From contig CAJFCJ010000021.1 in the NCBI GenBank assembly GCA_904063045.1, positions 868,001 through 932,000 of the forward strand: 64,000 nt of DNA, read 5' to 3'. Positions 13,700-25,049 of the stretch are shown piece after piece. A model generated the notes under the pieces. It ran no database searches, had not been told where the DNA came from, and was given only the letters and a program-made list of their open reading frames with translations. The position numbers were made by a program, and so were the translations under genes. Each line of letters starts with the position of its first letter. Position 1 is the stretch's first letter. Source of the DNA: Dimorphilus gyrociliatus. Taxonomy: Eukaryota > Annelida > Polychaeta > Dinophilidae.

Positions 13700-14726
13700 C
13701 CTCTCTCCCTCTCCCCCTCTCTTTCCCTCTCCCCTCTTCTTTATTTATATATTCTTCTTCCCCAAATAGAAAAATAAAGACGTCAATGAAAAATTCTCCC
13801 TACTATTGAAAGATTTCGAAAAGGAACCGCTCTCTTTTCAGAAGATTTGTTACAGTTTGGAAAATAGAGGGTATGTCAATTTGCTTGACGAACTCAAAGC
13901 TGAACTAATTGTAGAAGAAGGGAAATATAGACCGAATAATTGGATGATTTCCGAAGCTGAGCAATTCAGCTCTGTTAATGTTACGTACGAAATTGCTAAA
14001 AGATTTGCGGTTGCTGAACTTCTATGTAAATTTTCCGTAAAAAGACGCACTAAAGATTTAATAACCGAAAGACATCTAATACAATCAAAAGTAAAGGAAT
14101 TACTTGGAAATATCAATAAGTTAATCAAGCATACAAATCAAGAAGGAAGTAGGGATGATGGAAAAAATTTCGATAGACAAAAATTAATCGATTTAGATTT
14201 GGAGACTAATAAGAAGAAAGCTTTTCAATTAGCATCAGAGAAAATCGAACAACTGTTCAAAGTTTATCAAAGTCTTGAAAGGGAAAATTCTATATTTAGA
14301 ATTGAAAGGGAAAGCTGCTTGAAACTGCTAAATTGTAATAATAAGTATTCGAGAATAGATGAAATATTAAAAGAAACTTTAAAGGACGCTTCTACAGAGG
14401 TCGACAAGGTCAAAACCTCGGCTTTGAAAGAAAGGAGCAATTGTTCTACCCTAGATTCAAGAGTAAGACAAATAAAACTCGATACGCAAAGGAGTTTATT
14501 AGTGAAGCAAGACGAAATTGAAAATTTGAAATATTGTCTGGTGGAGAAAGATAAGAGGATACGACATCTAGCGGAAGAGAACGCAAAGAATAGACAAAGA
14601 TTTGAATTTTACGAAAGAGAATTACAAATAGCCAAGACAAGAAATTTAGTTCTTGAAAGGTCAAGAGGATTATGCTACTCTTGGAAAGACGTTGTTGGAA
14701 ATTTTAAAAGAGCAGATCTCAAATAG
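13370..14726 (+). CDS. CARD-like domain plus coiled-coil protein
   Basis: Two exons, 13370-13510 and 13770-14726, join in phase 0 to give 365 residues. Residues 1 to about 92, built across the intron, fit the six-helix death-fold pattern of a CARD: LLKDLVGQGIVLKGTLEKVQ, then a helix KFSLLLKDFEK, then PLSFQKICYSLENRGYVNLL and DELKAEL. Compare the usual CARD sequence of leucines, G-V-L, LLD.L, F..F...L and G...L..LL. Residues from about 150 to 345 are charged, heptad-like and rich in E, K, Q, L and R, consistent with coiled coil. No signal peptide or membrane segment. CARD-coiled-coil proteins (CARD9/CARD11 type) act as cytosolic signalling scaffolds; that role is inferred here. The intron is almost wholly a (CT)n tract that doubles as the polypyrimidine tract. 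A TTCTAG acceptor-like site lies 6 nt before the ATG, suggesting a 5'UTR intron or trans-splicing. Confidence 0.7.
13627..13694 (+). repeat. (TC)n microsatellite forming the intron polypyrimidine tract
   Basis: Roughly 34 uninterrupted TC units, continuing as CCCT-rich sequence to the splice acceptor at 13769. It is the longest pure dinucleotide run noticed in the window. Confidence 0.9.
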
Positions 14727-15026
14727 TTGGTTTATAAAACCGTTTCTTTTCTCCCCCTTCCTTCTCTAGCCCTCACCCTTCTCTCTCGCTCTCTCTCTCT
14801 CTCTCTCCCTCTCTTCTCCCGGAAGAGCCTTAAATACCTTTTATTATTCATTAGGTGACAGATATCACAAAAAAATCAATGTATTTCCGGTAACGTCCTA
14901 AATATTATGTTGATAAGACGTTTCTCCTTCTTTATTATTTACATGAAATAAATAAATTTTTACTTTTTTTTTTCAACGAGACAGTCATTTAATAAACTTT
15001 TTTTTATTATGATTTAAAACTTCTTA
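14727..15026. other. Short convergent intergenic space
   Basis: Lies between the 3' ends of the CARD-like gene and STPG2. It holds a (CT)n tract at 14778-14806 and AATAAA-type words near 14946 and, for the minus strand, T-runs near 14995. No gene seen. Confidence 0.5.
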
Positions 15027-17079
15027 TTAGACGCCCAACATAAACGCTTGTTTACTAGGTGGAATGCTACCGCTCTGCGAAGTATTCGCCAAAGGATTGC
15101 TCAACGTTGCGTTGAATGTTCCCTTTAATACTGTATCTTGTATGAGTGGATTAAATTCGTACGTTCCCGGTCCTGGTACATTCTCTTTTGATAGGTTCTT
15201 AAATCTTTTATCCTTTGCGGTCAATGGATTATTTGCTCTGCCGGTTATTTTTGGAGCGTACATATTCGGAGCTAAATTAAATAAACACAACAACAAAAAA
15301 AAGGCGATAAGATAAAATTTTATCAAGTTTTTTGAATACTTAAATTGGATGCAATTAATTTGTGTTTTATACCTGGATTACTTGGATCCGTTTCATCTAC
15401 AATTATATCGTGGGGCGGAACGAAACGCCCACTTGAAACTTGGAAGGCATTGTGTCGTTTCTTAGCTTCCGTTGTCCTAGGCGGTGCCAGTTCTCTCTTT
15501 ATTAATTTCGTATGAGCCTTATGAACATCGTAGGATCCAGGAGCAGGTGTATCCTAAATTAAGGAAAATTGCGGTGTAATAAACTCTATTAATTATTTAT
15601 AAATCGTATTAATACCTTAATGATTGCTTCAGCTTCAAATCTATTTGTGAGCGATTGGAAATTGGCTGATGCATTATCGTACTTAGGTTTAAATGGCACT
15701 TCTTTGGGTTGATAGTGAGATGGGCCAGGGTTAGCAGTTTCAGTTTTTGTCGCTAAACCGTGCGACCTTGGTGCGGTTGTTCCAAATACTCCCCGTCTTG
15801 TCGATTCCATGTAAGCTTTTCTCATACTTTCAGAACCCATACCGCCGGCATTGTACGCCCCTGGGCCTGGACCGCCTCGATTCTCAGAAATGAATCTGAC
15901 ACTAGTTTGACCAAAAGGAGATTTCTTAAGGCCACTAACTTTTCTTAGAGCGTCTAAAGCTTGTCTAGGATCGTTATAAGCACCTGGTGCTGGTGTACTT
16001 TCTTTCATCCTACCGAATCTCTGAAAGTTAATAGAAATCTTTTAAAGTATTTGTCGTTAATCCTCGCTTTTACCATTTCATATTATTTTTTTTGCGGTAT
16101 ATGTTTCTCGTTACAACTGTAAAACAACATAAACTGACAAAACTGACATACAAACAAAACAAAACAAACAAACAAAACAGTATCTACAATAACAACTTAC
16201 CATACTTTGAGAACCGAATGGCGGATGTTCCGGAGAAAACTCAACATTATCCACATTATTCTTTTGCAGTTTATCGAATTGACTTGGTATTTCATATTTT
16301 CCCGGTCCGGGAATTCCTTCTTTCTTCGCTTTAATTTCAACTATTTCATTATATCTAGGTATAATTGGATCGGGTTTGCCTTTTTCCGAAACGGCGATAT
16401 TTAAGTTCAAAGCTCTTGTTGACCTCTTTAAATCAACTTCGTATTCTCCGGGTCCGGGCCCCTCTCTACCCCCAAAAGTAAATCTTTGACTCGTTCTCTT
16501 ACACCACTGTGTTCCTTTAAAGTCCGATTCGACTTTATCTGTAGATACTCTATAATAGGCTGGTCCTAATGAGACGTCTCGTTTGGGCGGTTTTTGCTTT
16601 TGTAGCAGCCCATCTTCGGTTTCTTCGTAACCGTAGGCCTGCTGAGGAACTGGTATGGATGGGGCTTGAGCAACTTTAACTGGTTTTGTTCTCGCCATAA
16701 TTAAAACATTTTTTGCGTGGGGAGCCTCAATTTTAACTGGTGAAGCTTTTTTCTCTTCAAGATTATATTGGCCTGGTCCCGGAGTAACTTCTGATTTGTG
16801 TTTAAATCGACCCTCCTTATTCGAGAGGGAACTACCACCTTTAACTGTTAATTGAATAGTACCCGGGTCGTATTGCCCCGGTCCAGGTAAAGCCGCTGTA
16901 GTTTCAATTTGCGATGGAAACGTTTCACGGCTTGTCATGGATAAGAATGGAGCATATCCATCTATTTGAATTTTCTTTGGATTAGGCGAATCCATATTGT
17001 AGGAGCCGGGACCGATATTTTTCCCAGTACTTCCTATTAGATTGACGAGACTTCTCTCTGCTCTATCGTAGACTGACAT
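15027..17079 (-). CDS. STPG2: Sperm-tail PG-rich repeat protein 2 (STPG2-like)
   Basis: Four exons on the minus strand: 17079-16201, 16020-15616, 15553-15373 and 15271-15027, giving 569 residues. All junctions keep the frame and rebuild PG-rich repeats, for example NP|APNMY across the last intron. About twelve repeats of the SHIPPO/STPG type are visible, such as IGPGSYNM, LPGPGQYDP, TPGPGQYNL, LGPAYYRV, GPGPGEYEV, IPGPGKYEI, TPAPGAYND and VPGPGTYEF. The N-terminus (MSVYDRAERS, then APFLSMTSRE) matches the conserved start of vertebrate STPG2, which is why I use that symbol. STPG proteins associate with axonemal microtubules of cilia and sperm flagella. No signal peptide or TM. The gene is divergent from a small gene starting at 17293, leaving a shared promoter of about 210 bp. 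An AAACAG lies directly before the ATG. Confidence 0.88.
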
Positions 17080-17292
17080 CTGTTTATATCAAAATTAATT
17101 AAGTTTTCTGTTTATTTAAATTTAGGAAATCATTGAAAAAATTACCCTGATTTGTTCGGTGAAAGATCGCAAATTAAGTAGAATATTACTTTTAATAAAT
17201 GTAATTATAATAAACGATAAATATTGAGAAAAAAATTATCCTTAATTGTAGTCTAGCAACATCATCCCCATATTGTTTCGCCGTTTCCAAGC

Positions 17293-17690
17293 ATGTCTTC
17301 TCTAGGATGGTATATTATTCCGAAAATACTTTTAATGTTATTTTTTAACGGTAGAGGCAAGCCAGGCTTTTGGTCTAGACGCGCACTTAAAGTCTCGTGG
17401 AACAACGTTAAGTACGACCTTCACCCACGCCATTTTCAAGAGGCGCCAAGCACGCTTTACCTTCTCTCTTACGATATATATCCTTAGTAAGTAGACAGTT
17501 TGGCTATTTATAATTCTTCTATTTAATTTTCAATAATTCTTCATCATTACCACAACTAATTGTTGGTAGAAATGTGTTTTTGTTAGCTAGTTCGGAGGCA
17601 AACCGGTTAGATCCGGTTGGGGAAAATTCCTCTCATGCTTTCGCTGGAATATCCGTTAAAAATTCAAAAAAAAATCCCTATTTTGCGTAA
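17293..17690 (+). CDS. Two-exon 97-residue protein of unknown function
   Basis: Exon 1 (17293-17486) ends at TA|GTAAGT, which removes the apparent TAG stop. Exon 2 (17591-17690) starts after GTTAGCTAG and stays open for 33 codons to TAA. The total is 294 nt, an exact multiple of three. The region is GC-richer than its surroundings. The protein begins MSSLGWYIIPKILL, has a basic middle (KPGFWSRRALKVSWNNVKYD), then PSTLYLLSYDIYPYSEANRL and a lysine-rich end. I do not recognise the family. The N-terminus could be one short hydrophobic segment. It sits head-to-head with STPG2, so a ciliary role is a reasonable guess from context only. Alternatively it is a chance frame; intact splicing and composition argue against that. 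Confidence 0.45.
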
Positions 17691-18108
17691 AAAGGTACAA
17701 AATTTAATAGAAAAATGGTAATAACCATTCGAATATTGGCACATGGACTCTTTGAGATTGTAGGCCATTTTCACTAGGCCAATATTCGGCTTGATATGAA
17801 ATTATAATTAACTACCTACCGAAAAGTGTTTAACGAATTTTAACGATTTAAGACGAACGATTACTACTTAGTGTATCAAATATGGAAAATACATATTATA
17901 AGAAATCAATAAGCCCTTTTTTTAAATAATTACGCATTTATTTAAACCGGCTATAACCAGAAAATGGCGGTTTCGTAAGAAAAACGTTAAGCTAACGTTT
18001 TCATGAGTATATATAGTGCAGTTTATCCGTCTATTTTTCATTAATGGTTTATACCTTGAATGGTCTAGCTAACTGTTTTTAAATATGCTTATACCAGGTA
18101 TACAAAAT
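17691..18108. other. Upstream region of Ran
   Basis: About 400 nt of AT-rich sequence with no gene seen. Presumably it carries the Ran promoter and 5'UTR. An in-frame ATG lies 24 nt upstream of the chosen Ran start. Confidence 0.4.
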
Positions 18109-19315
18109 ATGGCCAAGCCAGAAGAAAATATGCCGACGTTCAAGTTGGTTCTCTGCGGAGATGGAGGTGTTGGAAAAACAACTTTTGTCAAGCGCCACAT
18201 GACCGGAGAGTTTGAAAAGAAATATGTTGGTAAGTAGAATATAATTTGGAACATTAAAAAAAGTATTTTAGAATGGACTTGTACTTGAATATTTCTCTTT
18301 TCATAGCTACATTGGGAGTTGAAGTACATCCTCTCGTGTTCCATACAAAGAGAGGACCTGTTCGCTTCAATGTCTGGGATACGGCCGGTCAAGAAAAGTT
18401 TGGAGGTTTAAGGGACGGCTATTATATCCAAGGTATGGTATTTAACCACCGAAATAAGGCTTATTCAAAAACCAATAGGATTCGTTGATAAAAGCAATGT
18501 TTTGTCAGTTTTTTTCGAAAGAAAAGGAAAGCTTTATGATTGAATGATAATTTTCAAAGTGGCGTCCTATAAGAATGAATGATTGAATATTATTAAAAGT
18601 TTTTTGTTTCTAGTCAATTCTGTCTTAAGCTATGTAAACATGTGAAATTCGGTAGCTGAGCAGACTGAAAGAAAAAATTTTAACTTGAATAGTTTAATTT
18701 ACATATAATGCAGAATGTGCTCTTTTATACTTTTTTGAACTATACATACTCAAACAAAATTTGTTTTGTTGTATTATCGACCTGAATAATAAGACAGTTT
18801 TTTTACTCTATTTTTTTAACAGGGCAATGCGCAATCATCATGTTTGACGTAACAGCAAGATCAACCTACAAGAACGTTCCCAACTGGCATCGTGATTTGG
18901 TCCGTGTTTGCGACAATATCCCAATTGTGCTCTGCGGAAATAAAGTTGACGTGAAGGATAGAAAAGTAAAGGCTAAAACAATCGTATTTCATAGAAAGAA
19001 GAACTTGCAGGTAAGCTTAAAATGAAGAGCAATTAAGAGATAAGGAAAATAAACACTTCCGGCTAAACTAAATTGAAATTATTATTTTCCAATATACAGT
19101 ACTACGATATCAGTGCAAAGTCGAACTACAATTTTGAAAAACCATTTCTATGGATAGTTCGTAAATTGGTTGGAGATTCTAATTTAGAATTCGTTGAAAC
19201 ACCAGCTCTTGAACCACCAGAAGTTCACATGGATCCAAATCTGGCTGCCAAGTGGGATCAGGAATTAGAACAAGCAAAATCCGTGGCTTTGCCTGATGAC
19301 GATGATGATCTGTAG
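18109..19315 (+). CDS. RAN: GTP-binding nuclear protein Ran
   Basis: Four exons, 18109-18229, 18307-18432, 18823-19010 and 19100-19315, give 216 residues, the same length as vertebrate Ran. G1 loop [10 protein letters not shown], effector region [15 protein letters not shown]3 [18 protein letters not shown]4 GNKVD, G5 [12 protein letters not shown] and the acidic tail ending DDDDDL are all present. Ran drives nuclear import and export through its RCC1/RanGAP cycle, and guides spindle and nuclear envelope assembly. The start at MAKPEENMP matches the family length; an upstream in-frame ATG at 18085 would add eight residues. Introns are 77, 390 and 89 nt with standard donors. Threonine of the usual GDGGTGKT is valine here, a mild change. 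No operon-like neighbour is evident. Confidence 0.97.
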
Positions 19316-21290
19316 AGATTTATAACGAAAAGTTTAAGCGGATATTAATAAAAATTATTTAAAAAACTTTTTATTTCGTATACGTAAAAGTTGCTGAAAA
19401 AAATCAGTCTGATTAGGTCATTTTTTGCGCTGTAACCCACTGGGCATGATGATAAACTATAAATTATATCGCTTCAAACTTTCCTTGAAGTTTTTTTTAG
19501 TACAATACAGATTTACTACATAAGATGGATCTTAAAATTTTACTTTTCAATAATGATTTTACTTAAACAATTAATTATATTTTTTAAGTAGATGATCTAC
19601 CCGATTCAAATATTAGCAAGGAAACTAGAAGGAAATACTCCATATATATACATACAGTATATCTTTGCAGTTCAAACACTTGAAAGGAGATTCTCCCCCT
19701 AATAAGTCTCTCTATATGGGAATATACAGCAAATACTATCAAGTTGACTAATTCGTAGACTGTTATTCTTCCGATATAAGCTTGTTTTGTTTATTTATAT
19801 TCTTTCAAGAGGCCTATCGTAATTTGAATTATACTTGATGCGCAATTAAAACTAAAGAGTGTATATTGGCTGCATATTCTTTATCGTAGTCTAAAGACTA
19901 ACCTAACCCAACCATGTTAGATAATAAATAATACTAAACGTCTTGGATGCTTCTGTAGACGTTTTCGAAAATTAGCATTCTAAAAGGGAATATAAAGCGT
20001 GTAAAGTTGTATTTATAACTCTGTTCAATATTGAAAGAAGAGAAAAGTAGAAGAATTTAACTTACACAACACAATACAACCATAATACTTTATTTGTTTA
20101 TATTTCAAGTAAATCGTGAAAAGAGAGTCTATCTTCACTATTTATATTTATCGTTCAAAACGATTTTTCCCTTCCCTTTGCTTTAACTTTGTAATATGGA
20201 ATTTATTGTAACCTGAAAGGCTAGCGGTACAGCGACCTGTACCGTTCTAATCTAACTGATTTGTAAAGTGTAATGAAAGCATATTCTACTATCTATATGC
20301 TTTAATTGTCAAGTTTGATAGAATTGTATATCGGTACCTTACCATAATTAGTTAACTAAAGAGAGCGTTTAAAAAACGTCACTTATTTATAGCTAGATCA
20401 TTACTGCGGGAAAAATGTCAATTTGAAAAAAGGCTCCTTTTAGCATTTTCGTTAGTTTCTTACAAGAAAGAAGGTTAACTTAATCATTAACGCTTTTACA
20501 AGCCCGTCTACCCTAGCTCTTTACCTAGCGGAAGTTCAAATTTCAACGGTTTTGACAGAAAATATTTCGGAAAGAGGGCGCAACTGCTAGGGATTGAGAA
20601 ATATTTCCATCTGTGCAGTTTTCTCATACTTCTCTATCAACTACGCCCCCTACAATTTACACTCGTGACCTTAGTATCTGGTAATTGATAAAGGTACATC
20701 TAGATAATAGGTTAAAGTCACTTCCTTTTATTCCGGCCAAGTAGAATACAATACTTGGCTTTCGACTGACACCTTTCCTCTCCGAGACTGATGTCCAAAG
20801 GTGTAATTACTAGTTGGCGAAACGCAATAATTGATAAGTAGGCTTAAACATAGAAGAGAGTAGAGTTCCATTCAATTCGATAGATACGAATGTCCTAGAA
20901 AATGGCAATAATAAGAAGAGTCCTTGTACTTAAAGTTCCTTATAGTTTTCTAATTTTTAACTAATAGTTAGTATACTGTTTAGTTAAAGAATAGGTTAAA
21001 AGGGAGATAAGAGTCTAAGTAATAAGTACAACATAGTCTATTAAATTTAATAAATAGACAAGTATATATTGACTGATGTATATAGATGTGAAATCTAAAT
21101 ATTTAATACTACTTTTCATTCCGACGTCCTTTTTCTGTTGATTGACTGCTTTCTTTTTGCAATTGTTGCTGTTTGTTTGTTGTGGTACAAGTCATCCATC
21201 GTTCCTTCTTAGACTCACTTCTATCCTTGTCTCTTTTGCGGAAACAACAGATAGTTCCAACAAATAGAAATAAACCTGTGAAAAGAGACA
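19316..21290. other. Intergenic region without recognised gene
   Basis: Nearly 2 kb of AT-rich DNA between Ran and the first sulfotransferase. A short minus frame at 21109-21291 encodes a hydrophobic stretch and basic tail after an acceptor-like CACAG, but no companion exon was found. Confidence 0.5.
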
Positions 21291-22696
21291 ATGAATATCG
21301 TCATTAGATTCTTTATTCTTCTATTAAAATTTATTATTGATGCCTTCGGCGATATTCTCGTCAAGTTTGGATTGAGATTAGAACCTTTAACTTTTGAAAC
21401 CGTTTGCAAAGGATTATCTAAACAAGCTAAATCTGATTTGCTACAAACTGAATATGCTAAGAATAACTTTATGGTGCTTATTGAACATATTACCTCATGC
21501 GATGAATTACCACTCACTGGTCATTATTTTACAAGAGTCTGGATGATTAAACTATTAGAGTTAAGAGTCAGAGTTCAAAGATGCTTGAAAGAGGATCCTT
21601 CTATTTATAAGGTTCCTCTAACACGTCCAGTATTTTTTGTTACCCTCATGAGAACTGGTAGTACTTTTCTTCATCATCTTCTATCGCAAGATAAAAATTG
21701 GAGATGCCCCGAACTGTGGGAATTGGAGGATTGCGCACCACCGCCCGGTGGACAGGACGACTCTAGGAGAATTGCAGAGAGTAGATTGAAATGGAGTAAG
21801 TAGAGAAGATTGGGATAGGAAAGCCTAATGTAAAATATAATAACATAAATTTCTATTCCATCAGATATATCGAGTTGTCTAATGGGATGGAAAGACGTAC
21901 AAAAGACGCACACATTCGACCCTCGCAATCCGGAAGATTTGGCTTTTATCGGTTACCTCGACGGTCATTTTGTCGGTTCTTCACTTCTCCATCGCGGAAT
22001 GGAAGGAGAATTTACCGACTACTTTAGAAATCAGTCGGAGAAAATTCAAGATATTTACGAAGAGAATAATCGAGTTCGAATGCAAATGATTTGTAAAAAT
22101 TCAGGTAAATAATATAAAAGACATTTTCCTCTTTTAACTATAAGATCCATAATTCTTTCTTTAAAGATATGACAAAGAGACGATTATTGGCTATGCATCA
22201 TACATCTCCTGTTCATTTAAGAGCTCTTCTAAAAGCCTTTCCCGATGCGCAAATCATCACAATTCACCGAGATTTCGTAGGACAAATGAAATCGTCTTGC
22301 GAATTAATTAGAACAATTTCTAGACCTACTAGAAGACTATTCATAAAAGATAACGAAGGCTACGGTAGAAGAGTTTTGAATTCGGTCTATCACGACGCTG
22401 AAAAGTTGGTTAAATGGAGGAGGGATTGCAACTTTGAAAGTAAAGATTTTCAGAGATTCGTCGACGTTCACTTTAAAGATTTAATAAAGAATCCAATTGA
22501 AACCGTACAACAAATATATAATCAACTGGATCAAGAATTAACAACAGAGGCCAAAGAGAATATGACTAAATTTTTGTCAAATCATAAAAAATCCAATGCC
22601 AAAGCTAAATATAACATTGAAGAGTTTGGATTAACAGAAAATCAGATAAGACAAAAATTCAAGTTCTATACAGACTATTTTAAAGTAAAAACGTGA
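21291..22696 (+). CDS. Membrane-anchored sulfotransferase, paralog A
   Basis: Exons 21291-21795, 21865-22104 and 22167-22696 (505, 240 and 530 nt) encode 424 residues. Residues 1-25 are hydrophobic (MNIVIRFFILLLKFIID), consistent with a type II signal anchor and a Golgi or other lumenal location. The 5'-phosphosulfate-binding loop is TLMRTGSTFLHHLL; the 3'-phosphate region is IITIHRDFVGQMKSSCELI, with the family's Arg and Ser. A landmark stretch CPELWELEDCAPPPGGQDD follows the loop. The fold is that of the broad Sulfotransfer_3 group, which moves sulfate from PAPS to an acceptor. The acceptor is unknown. The tandem paralog 0.9 kb downstream has the same exon sizes, so the two arose by whole-gene duplication. 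Confidence 0.9.
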
Positions 22697-23600
22697 AGGT
22701 AGAAGAAGATTGAAGATTGAAGATTAAGGATCATTGAAAAGAAAACTATATTAAAGTGATAATTATAATGATTAAACTTTATTTATTTATCTTCTTCCTC
22801 TGTTGAATATATCCCTCTCCCCCTATCATCTGTACTCCTCCCTCCCTCCCTTATTAGTAGATTTCTAGTCTTTTTTACCTGTAAAAAAAGAAACAAATAA
22901 ACGAATTGACAAACATACAAACCTGAATAAACAAAGGAAAGATACAAACTGTACTTTCACTTCTGTATCAATCATATTCTAGATTAAAAAGATCTAGGCA
23001 TAGTGTGTGTGTGTGTGTGTATGTATGTGTGCGCTTGTTTGTGTCCAAGTCTCTTTACGTAAGCATATATATATATATATATATATATATCTATTTTCAT
23101 TATATATGCCACTACAATAATCGTTTATTGGAATGTAGAACAACGCGATAATGCGAATTTGGTTTAAGAGAACACTCCGTCCCCTTTAGAGCACATCAAA
23201 AGAAATAAAAAAAATAGTAATATTACTTTTTCTTGATAAATAACAATTTGTACTAATAAATAACTTATTAGGCTTACTACACTCAATTGACGGACCTTCA
23301 GGCAATTAGTCAAATTTATTTATATATTTAAATTAATATGCATATTTATGCAATAATTAGGATTGTAAAATATGCAAATGTGGTTCCTGGTTTTGGATTT
23401 TGAACACAATATTATACACTGAAAACGGTTCGTTTGTACCGCGCTACGAATACGATAACTTATCAATTTATCTAGGCCGACAATATGGGAATAGATCAAT
23501 ATTTTTTTTATTTACGTTTGATATAAAAACGCGATCTTATTCATTTCATCTTAAAATGTTACCAAGTATTTATTCTCTATAAAAAAAAGATAAAGAAAAG
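22697..23600. other. Spacer between the tandem sulfotransferases
   Basis: No exon seen. It contains a (TG)n tract near 23004-23030 and a (TA)n tract near 23066-23092. Confidence 0.6.
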
Positions 23601-25049
23601 ATGCATATAATTCTAAGATTTATTATTCTGACTATTAAATTCATTGTCGATTGGATTGGAGACTTTCTTCTTAACTTTGGTGTTGTTTTATGGCCCCTCT
23701 CCGAAGATTCTTTAACTTCCGTCATATCTAAGGAAGCGAAAATGGAGTATGAAAGCCACAAATATCTTAGAGATTCCTTCCAAATGTTTTCTAATAATCT
23801 ACCACTTAGAACTACTTTTCCCGCTACTGGTAGACTCTTTTCGAGAATATGGATTAAAAGACTTTTAGAATTGAGAGTCAGAATCAATAGAAGCCTAAAA
23901 GAAGATCCCTCAATCTACGACGTTCCACTCCGAAGACCAGTGTTTATAATTACATTAGCTAGAACCGGTAGTACTTTTATGCACTGTCTTATGGCTCAGG
24001 ATCATAGATGGAGATGTCCAGAATTATGGGAATTGGAAGATTGCTCACCGCCACCCGGTGAAAAAGACGATAAGAAGAGAATTTCTGAAAGTAAATTAAA
24101 ATGGGGTAAGGATAATTCAAGTTTTCAAGAAATTCATAATGATAATATCCCTCTCTCTCTCTTTCTTTCTTTCCTTTTCAATAGATCTAACTTCGGTATT
24201 CATGGGTTGGAATGACGTGAAGAATACTCATAATTTCAACGTTCGTACTCCCGAAGATTTACTTTTCCTCTATCATTGCGATTTTCGTTTTGTTCAATCT
24301 GCATTGGTGTTCAGTAGTTTGGAAAAAGACTTTACAAATTATATAAGAAATCCAAAATGGAATGAACAAGTTGAATTTGACGAAAATTTAAGAACTAGAC
24401 TAAAAATGATTTGTAAAAATAGCGGTAAGCTTTACTTTCATTCATTCATTCTTCTTTCCCTCCTTCCTTCCTTTCTCCCTCTTTTCCATTATTAAATTAT
24501 TAATCATTCTATTGTTCAGATATGGAAAATAGAAGGTTATTAACCATGATCCACGCCAGTTCAGTTAACGTTCCATCACTTCTAAAGGCTTTTCCCGATG
24601 CTCAAATTATAACAATACACAGGGATTCTGTTAGTACAATGAAATCGGCTTGCGCCCTAATTCATTGTAATATTAAAGCCTGTCATAGAGTATTCGATTC
24701 GGATAAGATTGGAGTTGGTAGACGCTTGCTTAATTACATGAAATTAGATACGCAAAAGCTAATTAGTATGAGAAAAGATGATAATTTAAAAGCAGAAGGA
24801 TTTCAACGCTTCATCGATGTTCATTTTAAAGATTTGGTTAAAGAACCAATAAAAACAATGGAGAGCGTCTATAAGCAGTTGGATATAAAATTTGACGAAG
24901 ATGTTAAAAGGACCATGTCGGCTTATTTGGCGAGACATAGGAATTCAACAGCAAAAGCAAAGTATACATTGGAAGAATACGGCCTCAGTGACAATGTTGT
25001 AAAGAATGCATTTAATGACTATAATAATTTCTTCAGTGTAAAAGCATAA
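23601..25049 (+). CDS. Membrane-anchored sulfotransferase, paralog B
   Basis: Exons 23601-24105, 24185-24424 and 24520-25049 are 505, 240 and 530 nt, exactly as in paralog A, and give 424 residues. Residues 1-25 form the signal anchor (MHIILRFIILTIKFIVD). PAPS-binding elements: TLARTGSTFMHCLM and IITIHRDSVSTMKSACALI; the landmark region reads CPELWELEDCSPPPGEKDD. The two proteins are clearly homologous along their whole length but well diverged, so the duplication is not recent. Intron 1 has gained a CT-rich tract just before the acceptor. Both copies look functional. Enzymatic role as in paralog A; substrate difference cannot be judged from sequence. Confidence 0.9.

Noticed and set aside
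13370-13777. 135-codon read-through of the first CARD-like exon
   Set aside because: The second half is the CT-repeat intron; splicing to 13770 gives a coherent domain.
21109-21291. Minus frame with a hydrophobic start and basic tail after CACAG
   Set aside because: No partner exon found, and it overlaps the sulfotransferase A promoter and start; left as uncertain, not called.
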